This document shows, piece after piece, positions 16,459 through 26,083 of a DNA stretch of 54,365 nucleotides (position 1 is the first letter of the stretch; every line of letters starts with the position of its first letter). The stretch lies in the NCBI GenBank assembly GCA_945869265.1, contig CAMBOI010000022.1, positions 1-54,365 on the forward strand, in the 5' to 3' direction. The translations under genes and the position numbers were made by a program. The notes below the pieces were generated by a model. The model had not been told where the DNA came from. It made no database searches and worked only from the letters and a program-made list of their open reading frames with translations. Origin of the DNA: an uncultured Prevotella sp. Lineage in GTDB: Bacteria; Bacteroidota; Bacteroidia; Bacteroidales; Bacteroidaceae.

Positions 16459-17718
16459 TTACAAAACGGCAGGAATTTCCACCCAAAAAGTGGAGCCTTC
16501 GCCCACTCTCGAGCGCACTCCGACGGTTCCGCTGAGACTAAATGCATAAGAACGGCACACGGAAAGTCCGAGTCCTGCTCCCTGCACAAACTCATCCAGT
16601 TTGAAGAAACGGTCGAAGATCCTGTCGTGCGCCTCTTCGGGGATGCCCTTGCCAGTGTCGGACACACTGATTCGCACATGACCATTATCCCTTTTCTCCA
16701 TATTTACAGATACATGGCCTTGGGTGGTGAACTTGAGGGCATTAGACATATAGTTGGCCACAATCTCGCGCAGACGGCCGAAGTCGGTATGCAACTTGAG
16801 TGTCTGTTCGGCAACATCACAACTGATGTCAACCATTGGATTGACGTTCTTCTTTGCATAATCATCCACCACTCCACGCAACATCGCCACCGCATCGAAG
16901 TCGGTGATATTCATCTTCGTCTTGTCAGCAGATGCCTCAGCCTTGGAGATGGTCATCATGTCCTCGAAGATATTGAGCAGTTTCTGGTTGTTCTCCTTGA
17001 TGATTGAGATTAGTCCGTCACGCTCTTGGGGGTCGGTTATCGTAGGCAGGATGTCGGAGAATCCCACGATGGCATTAAGCGGTGTGCGCACCTCATGACT
17101 GATATTGTCGATAAACGATGTCTTGAGCCTGTCGCTCTCCTCAGCCTTGACTCGGGCGTCAATGAGTTCTTGTTCCAAGCGTTTCACATCGTCGATACAC
17201 GAACTTGTCCCCACGATCACCAACGGTTTGCCATTGTCGTCCATTTCCGACACGGTGGCATAGCTATCCGCCCAATATTCCTTGTCAACATGTGGTGCCT
17301 TGACGCGATATTGCTCGTGGTATTCAGTGCTCGTTCCGTTGCATAGGGCAAGCAAGCCCTCCCTCACCCTGTCGACATCATTAGCATTCACCGTCTGCAT
17401 CATAACTTCAAACGGGCATGCCGGTGGCGGCACCAGCACGTCGGTGCGGGCACGGAAGTCACTGTCGTAGGTGAACGACATCGAAGCCACATCGAGTCGC
17501 CATGTGGCAAGCTTCATTGCCTTCAACACTAATTCGTGCTCCACCCCATGCTTGTGCATCGAGGCAAGGTGCGACGTCTCCTCTTTTGTCACCTTGCGGT
17601 CGTGCCACTGGAAGAACAGTGCTGCTATACACAACAGCAACAATACTGCCGTTCCGATGAACACAAGCAGCATCGAGTCGCTTTGCACTTGTATGTATAT
17701 AAAGTTATGTAATATCAT
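16459..17718 (-). CDS. Membrane-anchored PAS-containing sensor histidine kinase
   Basis: This 419-aa protein has one membrane segment (about residues 17-37), a PAS-like domain (about 60-175, ending in TSSCIDDVKRLEQEL), a HisKA domain with phosphoacceptor His208 (DNISHEVRTPLNAIVG), and a complete HATPase. The HATPase contains the N box (NYMSNALKFT), DTGKGIPEE and the GAGLGLSVC G2 box. No receiver domain or regulator gene is adjacent, so it is an orphan kinase here. Translation may start at the second Met (residue 16). It is transcribed divergently from cysE. Confidence 0.88.
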   Translation of the reverse strand: MILHNFIYIQVQSDSMLLVFIGTAVLLLLCIAALFFQWHDRKVTKEETSHLASMHKHGVEHELVLKAMKLATWRLDVASMSFTYDSDFRARTDVLVPPPACPFEVMMQTVNANDVDRVREGLLALCNGTSTEYHEQYRVKAPHVDKEYWADSYATVSEMDDNGKPLVIVGTSSCIDDVKRLEQELIDARVKAEESDRLKTSFIDNISHEVRTPLNAIVGFSDILPTITDPQERDGLISIIKENNQKLLNIFEDMMTISKAEASADKTKMNITDFDAVAMLRGVVDDYAKKNVNPMVDISCDVAEQTLKLHTDFGRLREIVANYMSNALKFTTQGHVSVNMEKRDNGHVRISVSDTGKGIPEEAHDRIFDRFFKLDEFVQGAGLGLSVCRSYAFSLSGTVGVRSRVGEGSTFWVEIPAVL

Positions 17719-17750
17719 GACTTAAGTGATTAATTTGGTCATTTCGAGGG

Positions 17751-17758
17751 CAAAAATA
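17751..17758 (-). promoter_or_regulatory. Candidate -7 box of the histidine kinase gene
   Basis: TATTTTTG on the minus strand, 33 bases ahead of the kinase ATG. It matches TAnnTTTG but lacks a clear -33 partner. Confidence 0.4.
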
Positions 17759-17797
17759 CAAAATATTTTTGTAATAGTGGAAAAAAACAGATTTTTT

Positions 17798-17829
17798 TTT
17801 GGGATTTTCTTATAAATTGAGTAACTTTG
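17798..17829 (+). promoter_or_regulatory. cysE promoter
   Basis: -33 TTTG (17798-17801) and -7 TAACTTTG (17822-17829) are spaced by 20 bases, a full Bacteroidetes consensus. Initiation near 17836 excludes the upstream TTG at 17840 as a likely start and favours ATG 17858. Confidence 0.7.
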
Positions 17830-17857
17830 TACCCAAATATTGAGATTTTCAGCTGAA

Positions 17858-18751
17858 ATGGGTAACTATAATCATAGCAAAGCACTGACGCGAACGGTAG
17901 AAAGGTTGTCGGAACCGGAGTCACTCGAAGGCTTGTTCCATAGGCATACCGAGGGTAATCCCCTGCCGTCGGGCAAAGTGCTTGAGGAAATAATCGAATT
18001 GTCGAGGTCCATCATCTTTCCTGGATACTTCGGCAAGTCGTCTGTTAACACTCGAACTATAAAATTCCATATCGGGGCTAATGTGGAGAAGCTCTACAAG
18101 TTGCTCTCCGACCAGATTATGGCAGGTCTGTGCTTTGCATGCGCGACTTGTCCTGACGCAGGTGTGCATTGCCGTGAGAAGGCCAACGACATCGCGGCAA
18201 GGTTTATCGAAAGACTGCCCGACATCAGGCGCACCCTTGCCACCGACGTGGATGCTGCCTACAAGGGCGACCCCGCGGCGGTTAATGTGGGGGAGATAAT
18301 ATCGTGCTATCCAGTGATCAAGGCTCTGACCAATTACCGCATTGCCCACGAACTGCACTTGATGGATGTGCCTCTGATTCCTCGCATAATCACCGAGATG
18401 GCTCATTCAGAGACAGGCATTGACATTCATCCCGCAGCCACCATAGGACATCATTTCACCATCGACCATGGCACGGGTGTGGTGGTGGGAGCCACATGTA
18501 TCATCGGTAATAACGTGAAGCTCTACCAGGGCGTGACCCTCGGAGCCAAGAGTTTTCCGCTCGACGAGGCAGGCAATCCCATCAAGGGCATTCCTCGCCA
18601 TCCTATCCTCGAAGACAACGTCATCGTCTATTCCAACGCCACCATCCTTGGACGCATCACCATCGGCGAAGGCTGTGTGGTGGGGGCCAACATGTGGGTG
18701 ACGGAGGACATGAAAGCGGGAACGAGGAGGATTAAAAAATTGAAAGATTGA
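17858..18751 (+). CDS. cysE: Serine O-acetyltransferase
   Basis: The 297-aa enzyme makes O-acetylserine from serine and acetyl-CoA, the first step of cysteine synthesis. The C-terminal half shows hexapeptide left-handed beta-helix turns (IDIHPAATIGHHFTIDHGTG, VVGATCIIGNNVKLYQGVT, then NATILGRITIGEGCVVGA). The conserved DHGTG loop carries the catalytic His. The N-terminal helical part (about 1-170) is the SATase_N-like region, longer than in E. coli but usual for Bacteroidetes. Start ATG 17858 fits the promoter. Downstream, an AT-rich GATTGAAA repeat leads into the THUMP methyltransferase gene. The cysK and metY partners are 17 kb away. Confidence 0.9.
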   Translation: MGNYNHSKALTRTVERLSEPESLEGLFHRHTEGNPLPSGKVLEEIIELSRSIIFPGYFGKSSVNTRTIKFHIGANVEKLYKLLSDQIMAGLCFACATCPDAGVHCREKANDIAARFIERLPDIRRTLATDVDAAYKGDPAAVNVGEIISCYPVIKALTNYRIAHELHLMDVPLIPRIITEMAHSETGIDIHPAATIGHHFTIDHGTGVVVGATCIIGNNVKLYQGVTLGAKSFPLDEAGNPIKGIPRHPILEDNVIVYSNATILGRITIGEGCVVGANMWVTEDMKAGTRRIKKLKD

Positions 18752-18775
18752 AAGATTGAATAATTGAAAGATTAA
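18733..18775 (+). repeat. ATTGAAAG microsatellite in a gene junction
   Basis: Five variants of the 8-9 base unit ATTGAAAG fill the short gap between cysE and the next gene, overlapping the cysE C-terminal codons (KKLKD). A similar tract precedes metY (34683-34725). Confidence 0.6.
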
Positions 18776-18784
18776 AGAAATATA

Positions 18785-20314
18785 ATGGAAAAAGAATTTG
18801 AACTGATCGCCAAAACATTCATGGGACTGGAACCTGTATTGGCGAAAGAATTGACACAACTGGGCGCCAACGACATCCAAATAGGACGACGCATGGTGTC
18901 ATTTACGGGAAACAAGGAGTTGATGTATCGCGCCAACTTCCAACTGCACACGGCAATCAGGATTCTAAAGCCCATCACTCACTTCAAGGCCAAGTCGGCA
19001 GATGATGTGTATGAGGAGATAAAGAAGGTGGATTGGACGGAATATCTCGACAACAACAAGACATTCGCAGTGGATGCCGTGGTGTTCTCCGACGAATTCC
19101 GCCACTCTAAGTTTGTTGCCTATAAGGTGAAGGACGCCATCGTAGATCAATTCCGCGAGAAGACGGGACAACGCCCCAATATCAGTGTTGCCAATCCCGA
19201 CATACGTCTCAACATCCATGTGGCTGAGGACAAGTGTACCCTTTCGCTCGACTCCAGTGGCGAGAGCCTGCATCGCCGAGGCTATCGCCAAGAAAGCGTG
19301 GAGGCACCACTCAACGAGGTTCTTGCTGCCGGAATGATTCTCATGACCGGATGGCAGGGCGACACCGACTTTATCGACCCGATGTGCGGTTCGGGCACAT
19401 TGCTCATCGAGGCAGCTCTTATTGCCCGCAACATGGCCCCCGGACTCTTCCGCAAGGAGTTTGCATTCGAGAAATGGCCCGACTTCGACAAGGAACTCTT
19501 CGACGAGATATACAATGACGACTCGCAGGAGCGAGAGTTCAATCATCATATCTATGGCTACGACATCGACATGAAGGCTGTGAACACCGCCAACATGAAC
19601 GTGAAGGCTGCCGGACTGAGCAAGGACATCACCGTGGCACAGGCCGACTTCAAGGATTTCACCCAACCCAAGGAGAAGAGTATCATCGTAACCAATCCTC
19701 CATACGGAGAGCGCATATCCACTCCCGACCTATTGGGCACATACAAGATGATTGGCGAACGACTCAAGCACCAGTTCCTCAACAACGACGCATGGATACT
19801 GAGCTATCGCGAGGAATGTTTCGAGCAAATAGGCCTCAAACCGTCGCTCAAGACTCCTCTTTATAATGGTTCGCTCGAATGTGAGTTCCGCAAGTATCAA
19901 ATCTTCGACGGTAAGTTGCGCGACTTCCGCTCTGAGGGTGGCATAGTGAAGACCGACGAGGAGAAGCGAATGATGCGCGAGAAGCACAGATTCAAGAAGG
20001 AGCGCGAGTTTAAGAAGCGTCTCTCCGAGACCGAGGAAAACGAGGAGGGCGACATCCGCTCGTTTAAGTTCCATCGTCATGACGTGCTCACAAACGAGGA
20101 TAAGCGTCCCCGCCGCCGTGACGACGATGACGACGACAAAAAGCGCGGAAGAAAATCATTCGACCGCAAGGGAGGATTTGACCGCAAGGGAGGATTTGAC
20201 CGTAAGGGAGGATTTGACCGTAAGGGAAAAGGTGGATTTGACCGTAAGGGAAAGGGTGGATTTGACCGCAAGAACAAAAGACAGAACAATGATTTTGATT
20301 CATATGATGACTAA
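18785..20314 (+). CDS. THUMP-domain class I rRNA methyltransferase (RlmL/YcbY-like)
   Basis: This 509-aa protein contains an N-terminal ferredoxin-like/THUMP RNA-binding region (about 1-160). A Rossmann methyltransferase follows, with DPMCGSGTLLIEAAL (motif I/THUMP-SAM signature), YGYDIDMKAV (motif II) and the catalytic NPPYGER. It should methylate guanine-N2 in 23S rRNA, like the RlmL N-terminal half. After residue ~415 it carries a basic tail. That tail ends in about six FDRKGG/FDRKGKGG repeats, probably an unstructured RNA-binding extension. The stop codon overlaps the start of the downstream peptidase gene by 11 bases. Confidence 0.85.
   Translation: MEKEFELIAKTFMGLEPVLAKELTQLGANDIQIGRRMVSFTGNKELMYRANFQLHTAIRILKPITHFKAKSADDVYEEIKKVDWTEYLDNNKTFAVDAVVFSDEFRHSKFVAYKVKDAIVDQFREKTGQRPNISVANPDIRLNIHVAEDKCTLSLDSSGESLHRRGYRQESVEAPLNEVLAAGMILMTGWQGDTDFIDPMCGSGTLLIEAALIARNMAPGLFRKEFAFEKWPDFDKELFDEIYNDDSQEREFNHHIYGYDIDMKAVNTANMNVKAAGLSKDITVAQADFKDFTQPKEKSIIVTNPPYGERISTPDLLGTYKMIGERLKHQFLNNDAWILSYREECFEQIGLKPSLKTPLYNGSLECEFRKYQIFDGKLRDFRSEGGIVKTDEEKRMMREKHRFKKEREFKKRLSETEENEEGDIRSFKFHRHDVLTNEDKRPRRRDDDDDDKKRGRKSFDRKGGFDRKGGFDRKGGFDRKGKGGFDRKGKGGFDRKNKRQNNDFDSYDD
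20158..20274 (+). repeat. In-frame 18-24 bp coding repeats (FDRKGG tail)
   Basis: Six near-identical copies of an 18-bp unit encode FDRKGG; two later copies carry an extra KG (24 bp). Copy identity suggests recent expansion or contraction by slippage. Confidence 0.85.
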
Positions 20315-22457
20315 GAGATTATTTGCGGCCTTGGTCGCATTCACAAGTATTATGGCAACTACCCCCATCTCAGCCCAAGAGCTAAAGCAGTTTACACTCG
20401 AAGACCTCAACTTCGGGGGCGAGAACTATCGCAAGTTCATTCCCGAGAGGCTCTACACCACATGGTGGGGCGACCAACTGATGTATCAAGACGTGGAAGA
20501 GTCAGGCCTCATTGACATGAAGACCGGCAAGAAGCGCGCTCTCTTCACCCTTGACGACATCAACGGCAAAACAGATGGTGAGAAGGTGCGCACTCTGCAG
20601 AGGGTGTCATTCCCCTACCCCGACAAGACTCTTGCACTCGTGCAGAGCAAGACTACCAGGATGTTGTTCGACTGGAGCAAGTGCGAGGTGGTGTGGAAAC
20701 AGACTTGCGAGGGTGAGACCGAGACTCACTGGAACAAGACCTCACGCACGTCGGCTTATGTCAAGGACAACCAACTGTGGATAACCAATGCCGAGGGAAA
20801 GACCAAGCAACTCACCACCGACGGCTCACGCGAGATAGTGTATGGACAGGCGGTACATCGCAATGAGTTTGGTATCGAAGAGGGTATCTTCTGGGCTCCC
20901 GACGGTAACAGGTTTGCCTTCTACAGGATGGACCAAAGCATGGTGACCGACTATCCTCAGGTGAACACCTTCGAGCGAGTGGCTACATACGAGCCTGACA
21001 AATATCCTATGCTCGGAATGACAAGCCACAAGGTGACTGTGGGCATATATGACTGCACCAACGGAAATATTCAATATCTCAAAGCCGGCGACCCCACCAA
21101 CCGCTATTTCACCAACATAGCATGGAGTCCTGACAGCAAAACGGTGTATATGTTCGAGCTCAACCGACTGCAGAACGACTGCCAACTCGTGAGCTATGAT
21201 GCCACCTCGGGCAATAAGCTGAAGGAGCTGTATCGCGAGAAGAGCGACAAATACGTGGAGCCTATGCACCCCATCGTCTTCCTGCCTTGGGACAGCAAGC
21301 AGTTTGTCATGCAGAGTCAGAAGGATGGCTACAACCACCTGTATATATATAATATAGGTACGGGCGCAATACGCCAACTGACCAAGGGCAATTTTGTGGT
21401 TGAGGACTTCTGCGGATTCAACACCAAGAACAAGAGTGTCATCATCGCCACCAACGAGGCTAATCCCATCCAGCGCAACATATATACAGTGGATGTAAAG
21501 AGCGGCAAGCGCAAGTCGCTCGACAACAGTCGAGGTTGCCACAATGCCTCGCTCAGCAAGAGCGGACAGTGGATAGTGGATATGTATAGCGAGCCCGACG
21601 TGCCCCGCCACTACGACCTTGTGGCCACTGCCAATGCTAAGTCATTGCGACTGCTGACATCCAAAGACCCATGGGAGGGCTATCAGCAACCTATCTTCGA
21701 GAGCGGAAGCATCAAGGCTGCCGACGGAACAACCGACCTATACTGGCGCATGGTGAAACCTGCGGATTTCGACGCCTCTAAGAAATATCCCACTGTGGTA
21801 TATGTATATGGCGGTCCACATGCCCACAACGTGGAGGCATCATGGCATTGGTATAGCCGCTCGTGGGAGACTTACATGGCACAGAAGGGATATATCGTCT
21901 TCATCCTCGACAACCGTGGCAGCGAAAACCGCGGATTGGAGTTTGAGCAAGCCACATGGCACAAGCTCGGCAAGGTGGAGATGCTCGACCAGATGAAGGG
22001 TGTGGATTATCTCAAGTCGTTGCCGTATGTCGATGCCAACCGACTTGGTGTGCACGGATGGAGCTATGGCGGATTTATGACCATATCGCTTATGACCAAC
22101 TATCCCGACGTGTTCAAGGTGGGAGTGGCTGGAGGTCCTGTCATCGACTGGAGATGGTATGAGGTGATGTATGGCGAGAGATACATGGGCACTCCCGACA
22201 CCAACAAGGAGGGTATCGAGGCTTGTTCGCTCATCCCTATGGCCAAGAACCTCAAGGGCAAACTGCAGATTATCATCGGTATGAACGACCCTACGGTTGT
22301 TCCCCAACACGCCCTGTCGTTCATCGACGCATGTACCGAAGCTGGCACACAGCCCGACTTCTTCGTCTATCCAGGCGAGGGACACAACATGATGGGACAC
22401 AAGAGTGTGCATCTGCATGAGAGAATCACTCAATACTTTGAGGACTACCTTAAATGA
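20304..22457 (+). CDS. Periplasmic S9 prolyl peptidase (dipeptidyl peptidase IV-like)
   Basis: This 717-aa protein, starting [17 protein letters not shown], has a signal peptide ending at ISA-Q. It continues with the DPP-IV N-terminal propeller (for example [16 protein letters not shown]) and a C-terminal alpha/beta hydrolase domain. The catalytic triad is visible: Ser587 in GWSYGGFM, Asp662 in GMNDPTVV and His694 in GEGHNMM. It releases X-Pro (or related) dipeptides in the periplasm, useful for a proteolytic gut or oral commensal. A longer frame runs upstream to 20079 but overlaps the preceding coding region; the start at 20304/20307 fits the signal peptide. The 11-base overlap implies translational coupling. 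Confidence 0.88.
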   Translation: MMTKRLFAALVAFTSIMATTPISAQELKQFTLEDLNFGGENYRKFIPERLYTTWWGDQLMYQDVEESGLIDMKTGKKRALFTLDDINGKTDGEKVRTLQRVSFPYPDKTLALVQSKTTRMLFDWSKCEVVWKQTCEGETETHWNKTSRTSAYVKDNQLWITNAEGKTKQLTTDGSREIVYGQAVHRNEFGIEEGIFWAPDGNRFAFYRMDQSMVTDYPQVNTFERVATYEPDKYPMLGMTSHKVTVGIYDCTNGNIQYLKAGDPTNRYFTNIAWSPDSKTVYMFELNRLQNDCQLVSYDATSGNKLKELYREKSDKYVEPMHPIVFLPWDSKQFVMQSQKDGYNHLYIYNIGTGAIRQLTKGNFVVEDFCGFNTKNKSVIIATNEANPIQRNIYTVDVKSGKRKSLDNSRGCHNASLSKSGQWIVDMYSEPDVPRHYDLVATANAKSLRLLTSKDPWEGYQQPIFESGSIKAADGTTDLYWRMVKPADFDASKKYPTVVYVYGGPHAHNVEASWHWYSRSWETYMAQKGYIVFILDNRGSENRGLEFEQATWHKLGKVEMLDQMKGVDYLKSLPYVDANRLGVHGWSYGGFMTISLMTNYPDVFKVGVAGGPVIDWRWYEVMYGERYMGTPDTNKEGIEACSLIPMAKNLKGKLQIIIGMNDPTVVPQHALSFIDACTEAGTQPDFFVYPGEGHNMMGHKSVHLHERITQYFEDYLK

Positions 22458-22479
22458 ATTAGGAATTAGAATATTAGAA

Positions 22480-23748
22480 ATGAAAATATTATTATTAGGA
22501 AGTGGCGGCCGCGAGCACGCCTTGGCATGGAAGATCTCGCAGAGCGAGAAAGTAGAAAAACTGTTTATCGCCCCTGGCAATGCCGGAACAACAAATTGTG
22601 GCGAGAATGTGGCTATCGGAGTGAACGACTTCGAGAAGATAAAGGAGTTTGTGGTGGCAAATGCCATCGACATGGTGGTGGTAGGTCCTGAGGACCCACT
22701 CGTAAAGGGTGTCTATGACGACCTAAAAGCCGACGAACGCACGAAGAACGTGCCTGTTATCGGTCCGTCAAAGGCAGGAGCTGTTCTCGAAGGCTCCAAG
22801 GACTTTGCCAAGGCATTTATGCAGCGCCATAACATCCCTACTGCAAAATATCAGACCTTCGATGGTACTACACTTGAGGAAGGACTGAAATTCCTCGAAA
22901 CACTCAAGGCTCCATACGTATTGAAGGCTGACGGACTTTGTGCCGGTAAGGGTGTGCTCATTCTTCCTACTCTCGAAGAGGCAAAGAAAGAGCTCAAGGA
23001 GATGCTTGGAGGTATGTTTGGCAATGCCTCTGCACGCGTGGTCATCGAGGAATACCTCAGCGGCATCGAATGCTCGGTATTCGTTCTCACCGACGGCACC
23101 CACTATAAGATTCTGCCCGAGGCTAAGGACTACAAGCGCATTGGCGAGGGCGACACTGGTTTGAACACTGGTGGTATGGGTAGCGTCACTCCAGTTCCGT
23201 TTGCCACCAAGGAGTGGATGCAGAAGGTGGAGGACCACATCATCCGTCCCACTGTGGATGGTCTTGCCTCTGAAGGTATCGACTACAAGGGTTTCATCTT
23301 CTTTGGTCTTATCAATGTGGATGGCGAACCGATGGTGATAGAATACAACTGCCGCATGGGCGACCCCGAGACCGAGAGTGTTATGCTACGACTCAAGAGC
23401 GACATTGTAGATCTCTTCGAGGGTGTTGCCAATGGCGACCTCGACAAGCGCTATATCGAGTTTGACGAGCGTGCCGTGGTATGCGTGATGCTCGTAAGTG
23501 GTGGATATCCCCAAGAATACAAGAAGGGCTATCCCATCACCGGCATTGAGAATGTCGAGGGTAGCATAGTCTTCCATGCCGGCACAACGATGAAGGATGG
23601 TGAGGTAGTCACCAATGGCGGACGTGTGATTGCAGTAAGTTCCTATGGCAAGGACAAGGCAGAGGCTCTGAAGAAGAGTTTCGAGGAAGCCCAGAAGATC
23701 AACTTCACCGACAAGTATTTCCGTCGAGACATAGGACAAGACATATGA
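22480..23748 (+). CDS. purD: Phosphoribosylamine-glycine ligase
   Basis: The 422-aa enzyme catalyses the second step of purine synthesis (phosphoribosylamine + glycine + ATP to GAR). It begins [18 protein letters not shown], the GARS N-domain signature. The ATP-grasp domain carries [28 protein letters not shown] and [14 protein letters not shown]. Length is standard. The start at 22480 is set by this N-terminus; a frame open further upstream overlaps the peptidase gene. A short TAGGAATT repeat fills the 22-base gap after the peptidase stop. Confidence 0.95.
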   Translation: MKILLLGSGGREHALAWKISQSEKVEKLFIAPGNAGTTNCGENVAIGVNDFEKIKEFVVANAIDMVVVGPEDPLVKGVYDDLKADERTKNVPVIGPSKAGAVLEGSKDFAKAFMQRHNIPTAKYQTFDGTTLEEGLKFLETLKAPYVLKADGLCAGKGVLILPTLEEAKKELKEMLGGMFGNASARVVIEEYLSGIECSVFVLTDGTHYKILPEAKDYKRIGEGDTGLNTGGMGSVTPVPFATKEWMQKVEDHIIRPTVDGLASEGIDYKGFIFFGLINVDGEPMVIEYNCRMGDPETESVMLRLKSDIVDLFEGVANGDLDKRYIEFDERAVVCVMLVSGGYPQEYKKGYPITGIENVEGSIVFHAGTTMKDGEVVTNGGRVIAVSSYGKDKAEALKKSFEEAQKINFTDKYFRRDIGQDI

Positions 23749-23773
23749 ATTAAGAGTTAAGAATTGATGGATG

Positions 23774-23862
23774 AACACAGAGACACAAAGGCACAGAGAG
23801 GTAATATATAAAGGTTTTGAAAAAAACAGAGAAAAACTCTGTAACTCTGTGACTCTGTGTTT
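23774..23862. repeat. Inverted pair of CACAGAG/CTCTGTG tandem repeats
   Basis: The left arm (23774-23800) is a run of ACACAGAG-like units; the right arm (23836-23862) is a run of ACTCTGTG units. They are complementary and form a long hairpin after purD, probably a 3' end structure. Confidence 0.7.
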
Positions 23863-23883
23863 ATATATAATTAAGGACGAAGA

Positions 23884-24807
23884 ATGTTATTACAGAATAG
23901 GATTTCACGAAGCAGGATGCTATTGCCGACAATAGTTATTTATGCCATTGCCGTATGGCTGGTATGCGGTTTGGTGTCAGATGGTCTTTGGCTTCAATTT
24001 TCCTGTTTCGCGATTTCCTCCTTTCTGATGGTCGAGCTCAACAACGGTAATGCGCTTATCAGGATTTACAGTCGCATGGTGTCGTGCTCTTTCATCGTGA
24101 TGGTGTGCATGTCCACGTTCCTGATGCAGTCTGCCAGTGCCATGCTATTGTCGATATGCGTGGTGATGTCGTTCATCTTGACATTCATAACCTATCAAGA
24201 CAAGAGTTCGATGGGACATACATTCTACTCATTCCTGTCGATGGGGTTGGCAACACTGATAGATGTCAATATCTTCTTCTTTGCCCCTGTGATGTGGATA
24301 GGGATGTTTTTCTACCTGCAGTCGTTAACCCCACGCACATTTGTAGCCTCACTCCTGGGATTACTCTGCCCCTATTGGTTTGTGTCAATATATTTCATCT
24401 ACACCAACGACCTGACATTGGCAGCAGATCACTTCTCCCGACTGGTTGAATTTGGCAAGGTGGCAGATTTCCCGGTAGTGCCTATTGGTGCGTTGGTTGC
24501 TATCTGTTTCGTGACAATACTCTCATTAACGGGTATCATCCACTACCTCCGCAAGCGTATCAACGACAAGACGCGCACGAGAATGTTTTACAACACGTTC
24601 ATTCTGATTAATATAGTCACTATCGTGTTCTTCATTCTCCAACCGCAACACTACGTGACTCTGCTCACCATAATGATAGTGACAACATCGCCACTGATTG
24701 CCCATTTCATCGCTCTTACCCACACGCGGATTACCAATATTGCATTCAAGGTGATTGTGATAGTGGCATTGACTTTTACCATCATCAATATACTTAAACT
24801 TATATAG
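23884..24807 (+). CDS. Polytopic membrane protein of unknown function
   Basis: A 307-aa protein with about eight strongly hydrophobic segments (such as LPTIVIYAIAVWLVCGLV near the N-terminus and MLLSICVVMSFILTFIT). Short charged loops include YQDKSSMGH and RKRINDKTRT. I cannot place it in a characterised family; similar membrane proteins follow purD in some Bacteroidales. It ends one base before the YqaA-ZnuA fusion start, so the two are probably co-translated. Confidence 0.75.
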   Translation: MLLQNRISRSRMLLPTIVIYAIAVWLVCGLVSDGLWLQFSCFAISSFLMVELNNGNALIRIYSRMVSCSFIVMVCMSTFLMQSASAMLLSICVVMSFILTFITYQDKSSMGHTFYSFLSMGLATLIDVNIFFFAPVMWIGMFFYLQSLTPRTFVASLLGLLCPYWFVSIYFIYTNDLTLAADHFSRLVEFGKVADFPVVPIGALVAICFVTILSLTGIIHYLRKRINDKTRTRMFYNTFILINIVTIVFFILQPQHYVTLLTIMIVTTSPLIAHFIALTHTRITNIAFKVIVIVALTFTIINILKLI

Positions 24808-24808
24808 A

Positions 24809-26035
24809 ATGGATTCCATAATATCGTTTCTTATGAACTGGGGCTATATGGGTATGGCCATATCTGCCTTCCTTGCCGCCAGCATTCTGCCTTTCAGTAG
24901 CGAGGCAGTGATGGTGGGCCTGTTAGCCGCAGGTCTCGACATGTGGGCTCTTGTGGCATGGGGCACGGTGGGCAATGTGCTTGGCAGCCTGTTCAACTAC
25001 GGCATCGGCAGACTGGGAAAGATGGAATGGATAGAGAAATACCTGCACACCAAACCCGAGGACCTCGACCGCGCCCGCCGTTTTATGGGTGGACGCGGAG
25101 CATGGATGGGACTCTTCTCCTGCATACCGGTGATTGGTGATGTCATCACCATAGTGCTCGGACTGATGCGTGCCAATCTCACTATCTTCATCGTCAGCGT
25201 GACGATAAGCAAACTCGTGCGCTACGTTGTGCTGATGGTCACTGCCGGAGCCTTGTTCTCATGCTCGTCGCCCAAGTCGTCCGACGACACAAGAGTGATC
25301 ACAGTGAGCATCGAACCGCTTCGCTATCTCACCGAACAGATTGTAGGCGACCGGTTTGAGGTGGTCACAATGGTGCCCAAGGGCAGCAGTCCCGAGACCT
25401 ACGAGCCCACGGCACGACAAATGACCGACCTCTCGGAGAGTATATTATATATTAAGGTGGGAAATCTTGGTTTTGAGCGCACGTGGATGCCACGTCTCAC
25501 TGCTAATGCGCCACATATCATGGTGGTCAATTCCTCCGAGGGGATAGACTCGAATATCGACAACGACCCCCACTCGTGGATGTCGGCACGAAATGCGATA
25601 GTCATGGCTCACAACATATATGATGCCGTGAAGCGGATTGACGTGCGCGACTCGATGTATTTCCGTCATCGTCTCGACAGTGTGTGCGGGGTTATCCACG
25701 CCACCGACCAGTATATCAAGCAGATGGCCGCACAAGCTCATTGCAAGGCATTTGTCATCTATCATCCAGCCCTCACCTACTTCGCCTCCGACTACGGTCT
25801 CCAACAGATTGCCGTGGAGGAGCATGGCAGGGAACCTTCGGCTGCCGACCTCCAGCGTATTATCTCCACAGCTAAGGCCAAGGGCGTGAAGCTCATGTTC
25901 ATCCAACGGGAGTTTGCCAACCGCAATGTGGATGTCATCGCCAATGCCATAGGAGCACGCAAGGTGGAGATCAATCCCTTGGGATATGACTGGGAGAAAG
26001 AGATGAGACAAATAGCGGCGGAGATGCGAAATTAA
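24809..26035 (+). CDS. YqaA/DedA-like membrane domain fused to ZnuA-type metal-binding protein
   Basis: This 408-aa protein joins two normally separate ones. Residues 1-~148 are a YqaA-type (VTT/DedA-like) membrane protein (ASILPFSSEAVMVGL, GTVGNVLGSLFNYGIGR, PVIGDVITIVLGLMR). At about residues 143-153 the final membrane helix runs straight into a lipobox-like GALFSC. After it comes a zinc/manganese ABC solute-binding protein (about 160-408: VSIEPLRYLTEQIVGD, DPHSWMS, YHPALTYFASDYG). A conserved metal-binding His is visible in both PHSW and YHPA. The next gene is the matching ABC ATPase; no permease is visible. An internal Met just before the lipobox could start a separate lipoprotein but would leave a signal peptide of only about ten residues. 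Confidence 0.8.
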   Translation: MDSIISFLMNWGYMGMAISAFLAASILPFSSEAVMVGLLAAGLDMWALVAWGTVGNVLGSLFNYGIGRLGKMEWIEKYLHTKPEDLDRARRFMGGRGAWMGLFSCIPVIGDVITIVLGLMRANLTIFIVSVTISKLVRYVVLMVTAGALFSCSSPKSSDDTRVITVSIEPLRYLTEQIVGDRFEVVTMVPKGSSPETYEPTARQMTDLSESILYIKVGNLGFERTWMPRLTANAPHIMVVNSSEGIDSNIDNDPHSWMSARNAIVMAHNIYDAVKRIDVRDSMYFRHRLDSVCGVIHATDQYIKQMAAQAHCKAFVIYHPALTYFASDYGLQQIAVEEHGREPSAADLQRIISTAKAKGVKLMFIQREFANRNVDVIANAIGARKVEINPLGYDWEKEMRQIAAEMRN

Positions 26036-26083
26036 AGAATTAAAGAAACGAAGTTCGACGAAGTCAATTAAAATATTAAAGTA
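26036..26083 (+). repeat. Gene-junction repeat with a CGACGAAGTCAATTA remnant
   Basis: AT-rich AATTAAAG units surround GTTCGACGAAGTCAATTA. This is the conserved 3' tail of the hairpin element found complete at 30.2 and 36.1 kb. Here the hairpin itself is lost. Confidence 0.6.

Noticed and set aside
20079..20303. Extended N-terminus for the DPP-IV-like peptidase
   Set aside because: The upstream open stretch is the repeat-coding tail of the preceding gene in another frame; the signal peptide begins at 20304.
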